From contig NC_088649.1 of NCBI RefSeq assembly GCF_964019385.1, positions 11,600,254-11,664,253 of the forward strand: DNA of 64,000 bases, read 5' to 3'. Positions 52,432 to 62,700 of this stretch are shown in pieces (position 1 is the stretch's first letter; each line of letters starts with the position of its first letter). A model generated the notes under the pieces. That model did no database searches. It was not told the origin of the DNA and was given only the letters and a program-made list of their open reading frames with translations. This DNA is from Sycon ciliatum. Its lineage: Eukaryota; Porifera; Calcarea; Leucosolenida; Sycettidae. A program made the position numbers and the translations under genes.

Positions 52432-52734
52432 TTGCAGGCCTCACCATCAAAGATGCGAGGTGATGCTGCTGATCGACTTGCTGGCATGATAGTCACAAGC
52501 ATAACTAACGAAGGATGGCTGGAAGTCAAAACCAGCTGTAGATGTAGATTCCAGGTATACCAGACAATTACTGACGCCAGCACTTTATCCGATGCCCCAT
52601 CAGCGTCAACTGTACGCCGATGGTCACAGGACCGTGACAGCCTTTCGATCGGTCTACGGTCGGGAGACGGGGCTGCAAGCCCAAAGCAGCGGGTATATAG
52701 TGTTCGTCACCAGCTGAGCAAGAGAGCTTGCTGA
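52432..52734 (+). pseudogene. possible second-exon remnant of the element's gene
   Basis: A 100-codon open frame begins right at a TTTTGCAG acceptor-like site and ends at TGA 52732-52734. It has no ATG at its edge, which fits an exon better than a free-standing gene. It contains LAGMIVTSITNEGWLEVKT and TLSDAPSASTVRRWSQ, which look like coding sequence rather than a random frame. I have a weak impression that similar stretches follow RAG1-like zinc domains in invertebrate transposon proteins, but I cannot verify this. No catalytic residues are identified. Confidence 0.35.
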
Positions 52735-53240
52735 GAGATTTAGGTGTGCACTGTTCAGCAACCAGTCCCAATATAGGTTTGTCCATGAAGGCTGGTGATC
52801 CTCAGCTATCATACAACAAATTCCTACTCACTGCGCATATGCGCATATGGCTTGTGAAACAGCAGCAGAAACTGCACTGCCTTGACAAACGCACCAGTTA
52901 CCATGATGGAGCAGATATGCCCAGCCCTGGAAGCCAACACCAAATCTCCAATCGCTAGTACAAGTAGCTCTTCACTAAATCATGCCTAGTGCATGCTTGC
53001 AGTGATATTTTCAGCAAGAGCGCTGCAGTTACTGCTGAGGAGATATATTGCGTCCTTGAAGTCGAAGGCGCTCATCAAAGATGTCTTGCCATCAATTCTT
53101 GGCCTTATGCAGGCACGAGGTGGTCTCCCGTGGCATTGGCCATATTACCCCGAGCTGCACTTGCTCGAGGAGCACGTTGTTTCGCTCATGGAAGTCCTTC
53201 GTGTTGGACTGAGTAGGCTTGCTGAGAGAACAGAGCGCTG
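52735..53240 (+). other. unrecognised open frames in the element
   Basis: Open frames at 52728-52958 and 52993-53241 follow one another on the same strand in different frames. The second contains a helix-like stretch rich in Leu and basic residues (YIASLKSKALIKDVLPSIL) and ends at TGA 53239-53241. They may be further broken pieces of the same gene, or chance. No DDE or other catalytic motif could be placed. Confidence 0.3.
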
Positions 53241-53697
53241 AATCCAACCACGTCCACAACTACGAATAATTTACAAAAACATTCCGACTGCAGATCAGCG
53301 CTTGAAAACGGCGATGCAAATCAGCGACGTTGGGCTTCTCCATTCAAAAGTAGAGCCTTCCTAACGAAGCAATTCTCATGTGACACTACATAGTCTCTCA
53401 AGCACTCTAGTTCAGGTCTTCTTCTCTCCACTCCATTATCATTTCGATCTTCACTCGGTCGACGTGATGGTAGTAGCTATGTAAATAATAATGATGGATT
53501 CCTCCCGATCCTCGTCGCGGCTAAAATTTGTTCGGTGTTTGTCTAAATTCTCAAACTGACAGGGTTTACAAGAGAAATGTACCTAATTTTGTGCGATTGA
53601 TGCAAATAAATCGGAATATGTCTGACTTCATAAATCCGTGCGGTAAACCGCATGAAAGGACGCCATGTCATTAGATGGTGCACATGAAGTCACCGTG
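53241..53697. other. right end of the element
   Basis: No gene seen. AATAAA at 53605-53610 could be a poly(A) signal for the decayed plus-strand gene. A 6-bp-arm palindrome TGCGGTAAACCGCA lies at 53639-53652. CCGTG at 53636-53640 repeats the terminal CCGTG at 53693-53697 and may be a subterminal transposase-binding repeat. Confidence 0.35.
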
Positions 53698-53701
53698 CTA
53701 T
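53698..53701. repeat. CTAT target-site duplication, right
   Basis: CTAT following the terminal CCGTG; satellite resumes in exact phase with GTCCAGCTACACAACGAG. Confidence 0.85.
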
Positions 53702-56700
53702 GTCCAGCTACACAACGAGATGAGGATGGTCATTGTCATTTTCTGAGCTGCGAACGGGCAGAAAGGTGAGAAAATGTCGGATTTTGACCATTTGTGCTCA
53801 CCCGTTTCAATTTCAACGTACCTCTCTATAACATGACCCAGCTGTAATGTCAGTAATCGCATTGGTTTGATTTTTGGTTTGCTTGTAGGGCGCAAGCACC
53901 CACATTCAGTGACCCAGAAAATTTCGCACTGCTGTGAATAGTTTAGTCGCAAAGTGAAGATTCACGGGTAAAAAGCCCCAAACTTGGAGATAGGTTATTA
54001 ATCAGCTTTCAGCAGCCGTGGACGAGTTCTTTAGAAAAATGTGGGTCTTTTTCTGGGTGCCCTTGTCTATGTCCAGCTACACAACGAGATGAGGATGGTC
54101 ATTGTCATTTTCTGAGCTGCGAACGGGCAGAAAGGTAAGAAAATGTCGGATGTTGACCATTTGTGCTCTCACCTTTCAATTTCAACGTACCTCTTTACAA
54201 CATGATCCAGCTGTAATGTCAGTAGTCGCATTGGTTTGATTTTTGGTTTGCTTGTAGGGCGCAGGCACCCACATTCAGTGACCCAGAAAATTTGGCACTC
54301 CTGTGAATAGTTTAGTCGCAAAGTGAAGATTCACGCGTAAAAAGCCCCAAACTTGGAGATAGGTTATTAATCAGCTTTCAGCAGCCGTGGGTGAGTTCTT
54401 TAGAGAAATGTGGGTCTTTTTCTGGGTGCCCTTGTCTATGTCCAGCTACACAACGAGATGAGGATGGTCATTGTCATTTTCTGAGCTGCGAACGGGCAGA
54501 AAGGTTAGAAAATGTCGGATTTTGACCATTTGTGCTCACCTTTCAATTTCAACGTACCTTTCTAAAAAATGACCCAGCTGTAATGTCAGTAGTCGCATTG
54601 GTTTGATTTTTGGTTTGCTTGTAGGGCGCAGGCACCCACATGCAGTGACCCAGAAAATTTGGCACTGCTGTGAATAGTTTAGTCGCAAAGTGAAGATTCA
54701 CGGGTAAAAAGCCCCAAACTTGGAAACAGGTTATTAATCAGCTTTCAGCAGCCGTGGGCGAATTCTTTAACGAAATGTGGATCTTTTTCTGGGTGCCCTA
54801 GTCTATGTCCAGCTACACAACGAGATGAGGATGGTCATTGTCATTTTCTGAGCTGCGAACGGGCAGAAAGGTGAGAAAATGTCGGATTTTGACCATTTGT
54901 GCTCACCTTTCAATTTCAACGTACCTCTCTACAACATGATCCAGTTGTAATGTCAGTAGTCGCATTGGTTTGATTTTTGGTTTGCTTGTAGGGCGCAGGC
55001 ACCCACATTCAGTGACCCAGAAAATTTGGCACTGCTGTGAATAGTTTAGTCGCAAAGTGAAGATTCACGGGTAAAAAGCCCCAAACTTGGAAATAGCGGG
55101 TTATTATTCAGCTTTCAGCAGCCGTGGGCGAGTTCTTTAGAGAAATGTGGGTCTTTTTCTGGTTGCCCTTGTCTATGCCCAGCTACACAACGAGATGAGG
55201 ATGGTCATTGTCATTTTCTGAGCTGCGAACGGGCATAAAGGTAAGAAAATGTCGGATTTTGACCATTTGTGCTCACCTTTCAATTTCAACGTACCTCTTT
55301 ACAACATGATCCAGCTGTATTGTCAGTAGTCGCATTGGTTTGATTTTTGGTTTGCTTGTAGGGCGCAGGCACCCACATTCAGTGACCCAGAAAATTTGGC
55401 ACTGCTGTGAATAATTTAGTCGCAAAGTGAAGATTCACGGGTAAAAAGCCCCACACTTGGAAACAGGTTATTATTCAGCTTTCAGCAGCCGTGGGCGAAT
55501 TTTTTAAAGAAATGTGGATCTTTTTCTGGGTGCGTTGTCTATGTCCAGCTACACAACGAGATGAGGATGGTCATTGTCATTTTCTGAGCTGCGAACGGGC
55601 AAAAAGGTGAGAAAATGTCGGATTTTGACCATTTGTGCTCACCTTTCAATTTCAACGTACCTTTCTAAAAAATGACCCAGCTGTAATGTCAGTTGTCGCA
55701 TTGGTTTGATTTTTGGTTTGCTTGTAGGGCGCAGGCACCCACATTCAGTGACCCAGAAAATTTGGCACTGCTGTGAATAGTTTAGTCGCAAAGTGAAGAT
55801 TCACGGGTAAAAAGCCCCAAACTTGGAGATAGGTTATTAATCAGCTTTCAGCAGCCGTGGGCGAGTTCTTTAGAGAAATGTGGGTCTTTTTCTGGGTGCT
55901 CTTGTCTATGTCCAGCTACAAAACGAGATGAGGATGGTCATTGTCATTTTCTGAGCTGCGAACGGGCAGAAAGGTTAGAAAATGTCGGATTTTGACCATT
56001 TGTGCTCACCTTTCAATTTCAACGTACCTTTCTAAAAAATGACCCAGCTGTAATGTCAGTAGTCGCATTGGTTTGATTTTTGGTTTGCTTGTAGGGCGCA
56101 GGCACCCACTTTCAGTGACCCAGAAAATTTGGCACTGCTGTGAATAGTTTAGTCGCAAAGTGAAGATTCACGGGTAAAAAGCCCCAAACATGGAAACAGG
56201 TTATTATTCAGCTTTCAGCAGCCATGGGCGAATTCACTAACGAAATGTGGATCTTTTTCTTGGTGCCCTTGTCTATGTCCAGCTACACAACGAGATGAGG
56301 ATGGTCATTGTCATTTTGTGAGCTGCGAACGGGCAGAAAGGTGAGAAAATGTCGTATTTTGACCATTTGTGCTCACCTTTCAATTTCAACGTACCTCTGT
56401 ATAACATGATCCAGCTGTAATGTCAGTAATCGCATTGGTTTGATTTTTGGTTTGCTTGTAGGGCGCAGGCACCCACATTCAGTGACCAGGAAAATTTGGC
56501 AATGCTGTGAAAAGTTTAGTCGCAAAGTGAAGATTCACGGGTAAAAAGCCCCAAACTTGGAGATAGGTTATTAATCAGCTTTCAGCAGCCGTGGGCGAGT
56601 TCTTTAGAGAAATGTGGGTGTTTTTCTGGGTGCCCTTGTCTATGTCCAGCTACACAACGAGATGGGGATGGTCATTGTCATTTTCTGAGCTGCGAACGGG

Positions 56701-59700
56701 CATAAAGGTTAGAAAATGTCGGATTTTGACCATTTGTGCTCACCTTTCAATTTCAAAGTACCTCTTTACAACATGATCCAGCTGTAATGTCAGTAGTCGT
56801 ATTGGTTTGATTTTTGGTTTGCTTGTAGGGCGCAGGCACCCACATTCAGTGACCCAGAAAATTTGGCACTGCTGTGAATAGTTTAGTCGCAAAGTGAAGA
56901 TTCACGGGTAAAAAGCCCCAAACTTGGAAACAGGTTATTATTCAGCTTTCAGCAGCCGTAGGCGAATTTTTTAAAGAAATGTTGATCTTTTTCTGAGTGC
57001 CCTTGTCTATGTCCAGCTACACAACGAGATGAGGATGGTCATTGTCATTTTCTGAGCTGCGAACGGGCAGAAAGGTGAGAAAATGTCGGATTTTGACCAT
57101 TTGTGCTCACCTTTCAATTTCAACGTACCTCTTTACAACATGATCCAGCTGTAATGTCAGTAGTCGCATTGGTTTGATTTTTGGTTTGCTTGTAGGGCGC
57201 AGGCACCCACATTCAGTGACCCAGAAAATTTTGCACTGCTGTGAATAGTTTAGTCGCAAAGTGAAGATTCACGGGAAAAAGCCCCAAACTTGGAAACAGG
57301 TTATTATTCATCTTTCAGCAGCGTCGGGCGAATTCTTTAAAGAAATGTGGGTCTTTTTCTGGGTGCCCTTGTCTATGTCCAGCTACACAACGAGATGAGG
57401 ATGGTCATTGTCGTTTTCTGAGCTGCAAACGGGCAGAAAGGTGAGAAAATGTCGGATTTTGACCATTTGTGCTCACCTTTCAATTTCAACGTACCTCTGT
57501 ATAACATGACCCAGCTGTAATGTCAGTAATCACATTGGTTTGATTTTTGGTTTGCTTGTAGGGCGCAGGCACCCACATTCAGTGATTGAGAAAATTTGGC
57601 ACTGCTGTGAATAGTTTAGTCGCAAAGTGAAGATTCACGGGTAAAAAGCCCCAAACTTGGAAACAGGTTATTCAGCTTTCAGCAGCCGTGGGCGAGTTCT
57701 TTAGAGAAATGTGGGTCTTTTTCTGGGTGCCCTTGTCTATGTCCAGCTACACAACGAGATGAGGATGGTCATTGTCATTTTCTGAGCTGCGAACGGGCAT
57801 AAAGGTTAGAAAATGTCGGATTTTGACCATTTGTGCTCACCTTTCAATTTCAACGTACCTTTCTATAAAATGACCCAGCTGTAATGTCAGTAGTCGCATT
57901 GGTTTGATTATTGGTTTGCTTGTAGAGCGCAGGCACCCACATTCAGTGACCCAGAAAATTTGGCACTGCTGTGAATAGTTTAGTCGCAAAGTGAAGATTC
58001 ACGGGTTACAAGCCCCAAATTTGGAAACAGGTTATTATTCAGCTTTCAGCAGCCGTGGGCGAATTCTTTCAAGAAATGTGGGTCTTTTTCTTGGTGCCCT
58101 TGTCTATGTCCAGCTACACAACGAGATGAGGATGGTCATTGTCATTTTGTGAGCTGCGAACGGGCATAAGGGTGAGAAAATGTCGGATTTTGACCATTTG
58201 TGCTCACCTTTCAATTTCAACGTGCCTTTCTATAAAATGACCCAGCTGTAATGTCAGTAGTCGCATTGGTTTGATTTTGGTTTGCTTGTAGGGCGCAGGC
58301 ACCCACATTCAGTGACCCAGAAAAGTTGGCACTGCTGTGAATAGTTCAGTCGCAAAGTGAAGATTCACGGGTAAAAAGCCCCAAACTTGGAGATAGGTTA
58401 TTAATCAGCTTTCAGCAGCCGTGGGCGAGTTCTTTAGAGAAATGTGGGTCTTTTTCTGGGTGCCCTTGTCTATGTCCAGCTACACAACGAGATGAGGATG
58501 GTCATTGTCATTTTGTGAGCTGCGAACGGGCAGAAAGGTGAGAAAATGTCGGATTTTGACCATTTGTGCTCACCTTTCAATTTCAACGTGCCTTTCTATA
58601 AAATGACCCAGCTGTAATGTCAGTAGTCGCATTGGTTTGATTTTTGGTTTGCTTGTAGGGCGCAGGCACCCACATTCAGTGACCCAGAAAAGTTGGCACT
58701 GCTGTGAATAGTTCAGTCGCAAAGTGAAGATTTACGGGTAAAAAGCCCCAAACTTGGAGATAGGTTATTAATCAGCTTTCAGCAGCCGTGGGCGAGTTCT
58801 TTAAAGAAATGTGGGTCTTTTTCTGGGTGCCCTTGTCTATGTCCAGCTACACAACGAGATGAGGATGGTCATTGTCATTTTGTGAGCTGCAAACGGGCAG
58901 AAAGGTGAGAAAATGTCGGATTTTGACCATTTGTGCTCACCTTTCAATTTCAACGTACCTTTCTATAAAATGACCCAGCTGTAATGTCAGTAGATGCATT
59001 GGTTTGATTTTTGGTTTGCTTGTAGGGCGCAGGCACCCACATTCAGTAACCCAGAAAATTTGGCACTGCTGTGAATAGTTTAGTCGCAAAGTGAAGATTC
59101 ACGGGTAAAAAGCCCCAAACTTGGAAACAGGTTATTATTCAGCTTTCAGCAGCCGTAGGCGAATTATTTAAAGAAATGTGGGTCTTTTTCTGGGTGCCCT
59201 TGTCTATGTCCAGCTACACAACGAGATGAGGATGGTCATTGTCATTTTCTGAGCTGAGAATGGGCGGAAAGGTGAGAAAATGTCGGATTTTCACCATTTG
59301 TGCTCACCTTTCAATTTCAACGTACCTCTCTATAACATGACCCAGCTGTAATGTCAGTAATCGTATTGGTTTGATGTTTGGTTTGCTTGTAGGGCGCAGG
59401 CACCCACATTCAGTAACCGAGAAAATTTCGCACTGCTGTGAATAGTTTTGTCGCAAAGTGAAGATTCACGGGTAAAAAGCCCCAAACTTGGAGATAGGTT
59501 ATTAATCAGCTTTCAGCAGCCGTGGGCGAGTTCTTTAGAGAAATGTGGGTCTTTTTCTGGGTGCCCTCTTTTATGTCCTGCTACACAATGAGATGAGGAT
59601 GGTCTTTGTCATTTTGTGAGCTGCGAACGGGCATAAAGGTTAGAAAATGTCAGATTTTGACCATTTGTGCTCACCTTTCAATTTCAACGTACCTTTCTAA

Positions 59701-62700
59701 AAAATGACCCAGCTGTAATGTCAGTAGTCGCATTGGTTTGATTTTTGGTTTGCTTGTAGAGCGCAGGCACCCACATTCAGTGACCCAGAAAATTTGGCAC
59801 TGCTGTGAATAGTTTAGTCGCAAAGTGAAGATTCACGGGTTACAAGCCCCAAACTTGGAAACAGGTTATTATTCAGCTTTCAGCAGCCGTGGGCGAATTC
59901 TTTCAAGAAATGTGGGTCTTTTTCTGGGTGCCTTTGTCTATGTCCAGCTACACAACGAGATGAGGATGGTCATTGTCATATTCTGAGCTGCGAACAGGCA
60001 GAAAGGTGAGAAAATGTCGGATTTTGACCATTTGTGCTCACCTTTCAATTACAACGTACCTCTGTATAACATGACCCAGCTGTAATGTCAGTAGTCGCAT
60101 TGGTTTGATTTTTGGTTTGCTTGTAGGGCGCAGGCACCCACATTCAGTGACCGAGAAAATTTGGCACTGCTGTGAATAGTTTAGTCGCAAAGTGAAGATT
60201 CACGGGTAAAAAGCCCCAAACTTGGAGATATTTTATTACTCAGCTTTCAGCAGCCGTGGGCAAGTTCTTTACAGAAATGTGGGTCTTTTTTGGGTGCCCT
60301 TGTCTATGTCCAGCTACACAACGAGATGAGGATGGTCATTGTCATTTTCTGAGCTGCGAATGGGCAGAAAGGTAAGAAAATGTCGGATTTTGACCATTTG
60401 TGCTCACCTTTCAATTTCAACGTACCTCTCTACAACATGATCCAGCTGTAATGTCAGTAATCGCATTGGTTTGATTTTTGGTTCGCTTGTAGAACGCAGG
60501 CACCCACATTCAGTGATCGAGAAAATTTGGCACTGCTGTGAATAGTTTAGTCGCAAAGTGAAGATTCACGGGTAAAAAGCCCCAAACTTGGAAACAGGTT
60601 ATTATTCAGCTTTCAGCAGCCGTGGGCGAATTCTTTAAAGAAATGTAGGTCTTTTTCTGGGTGCCCTTGTCTATGTCCAGCTACACAACGAGATGAGGAT
60701 GGTCATTGTCATTTTCTGAGCTGCAAACGGGCATAAAGGTTAGAAAATGTCGGATTTTGACCATTTGTGCTCACCTTTCAATTTCAACGTGCCTTTCTAT
60801 AAAATGACCCAGCTGTAATGTCAGTAGTCGCATTGGTTTGATTTTTGGTTTGCTTGTAGGGCGCAGGCACCCACATTCAGTGACCCAGAAAGGTTGGCAC
60901 TGCTGTGAATAGTTTAGTCGCAAAATGAAGATTCACGGGTAAAAAGCCCCAAACTTGGAGATAGGTTATTAATCAGCTTTCAGCAGCCGTGGGCGAGTTC
61001 TTTAGAGAAATGTGGGTCTTTTTTGGGTGCCCTTGTCTATGTCCAGCTACAAAACGAGATGAGGATGGTCATTGTCATTTTCTGAGCTGCGAACGGGCAG
61101 AAAGGTGAGAAAATGTCGGATTTTGACCATTTGTGCTCACCTTTCAATTTCAACGTACCTTTCTATAAAATGACCAAGCTGTAATGTCAGTAGTCGCATT
61201 GGTTTGATTTTTGGTTTGCTTGTAGGGCGCAGGCATCCACATTCAGTGACCCAGAAAATTTGGCACTGCTGTGAATAGTTTAGTTGCAAAGTGAAGATTC
61301 ACGGGTAAAAAGCCCCAAACTTGGAAACAGGTTATTATTCAGCTTTCAGCAGCCATGGGCGAATTCTTTCAAGAAATGTGGGTCTTTTTCTGGGTGCCCT
61401 TGTCTATGTCCAGCTACACAACGAGATGAGGATGGTCATTGTCATTGTCTGAGCTGCGAATAGGCAGAAAGGTGAGAAAATGTCGGATTTTGACCATTTG
61501 TGCTCACCTTTCAATTTCAACGTACCTTTCTCAAAAATGACCCAGCTCTAATGTCAGTAGTCGCATTGGTTTGATTTTTGGTTTGCTTGTAGGGCGCAGG
61601 CACCCACATTCAGTGACCCAAAAAATTTGGAACTGCTGTGAATAGTTTAGTCGCAAAGTGAAGATTCACGGGTAAAAAGCCCCAAACTTGGAAACAGGTT
61701 ATTATTCAGCTTTCAGCAGCCGTGGGCGAATTCTTTAAAGAAATGTGGGTCTTTTTCTGGGTGCCCTAGTCTATGTCCAGCTACACAACGAGATGAGGAT
61801 GGTCATTGTCATTTTCTGAGCTGCGAAGGGGCAGAAAGGTGAGAAAGTGTCGGATTTTGACCATTTGTGCTCACAATTCAATTTCAACGTACCTCTCTAC
61901 AACATGATTCAGCTGTAATGTCAGTAATCGCATTGGTTTGATTTTTGGTTTGCTTGTAGGGCGCAGGCACCCACATTCAGTAATCGAGAATATTTCGAAC
62001 TGCTGTGAATAGTTTAGTCACAAAGTGAAGATTCACGGGTAAAAAGCCCCAAACTTGGAAACAGGTTATTATTCAGCTTTCAGCAGCCGTGGGCGAATTC
62101 TTTAAAGAAATGTGGGTCTTTTTCTGGGTGCCCTTGTCTATGTCCAGCTACACAACGAGATGAGGATGGTCATTGTCATTTTCTGAGCTGCGAACTGGCA
62201 TAAAGGTTAGAAAATGTCGGATTTTGACCATTTGTGCTCACCTTTCAATTTCAACGTGCCTTTCTATAAAATGACCCAGCTGTAATGTCAGTAGTCGCAT
62301 TGGTTTGATTTTTGGTTTGCTTGTAGGGCGCAGGCACCCACATTAAGTGACCCAGAAAATTTGGCACTGCTGTGAATAGTTTAGTCGCAAAGTGAAGATT
62401 CACGGGTAAAAAGCCCCAAACTTGGAGATAGGTTATTAATCAGCTTTCAGCAGCCATGGGCAAGTTCTTTAGAGAAATGTGGGTCTTTTTTGGGTGCCCG
62501 TGTCTATGTCCAGCTACACAACGAGATGAGGATGGTCATTGTCATTTTCTGAGCTGCGAATGGGCAGAAAGGTAAGAAAATGTCGGATTTTGACCATTTG
62601 TGCTCACCTTTCAATTTCAACGTACCTCTCTACAACATGATCCAGCTGTAATGTCAGTAGTCGCATTGGTTTGATTTTTGGTTTGCTTGTAGGGCGCAGG

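Larger units (their letters stand above)
51037..53697 (+). mobile_element. DNA transposon with CACGG ends and 4-bp duplication, Chapaev-like (tentative)
   Basis: A 2661-bp insert in one monomer, the only long non-satellite DNA here. It begins CACGGCTGTCCCATGC and ends GCACATGAAGTCACCGTG; the ends share CACGG and, more loosely, a CATG 6 bp further in. ATGGCGGCC (51075-51083) and GGACGCCAT (53658-53666) add a degenerate subterminal inverted match. CAC-starting ends with 4-bp duplications are described for Chapaev elements of the CMC group; Transib gives 5 bp and EnSpm 2-3 bp. I see no intact transposase. The plus strand carries a decayed gene with RAG1-like zinc motifs (51487-51946). Lack of matching terminal repeats and broken frames suggest an old or internally deleted copy. 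Assignment to a transposon is strong; the superfamily is an inference. Confidence 0.7.

Noticed and set aside
51037..53697. Transib or hAT assignment for the CTAT-flanked insert
   Set aside because: Transib makes 5-bp and hAT 8-bp duplications. Only 4 bp (CTAT) matches: the base before it is T on the left and G on the right.
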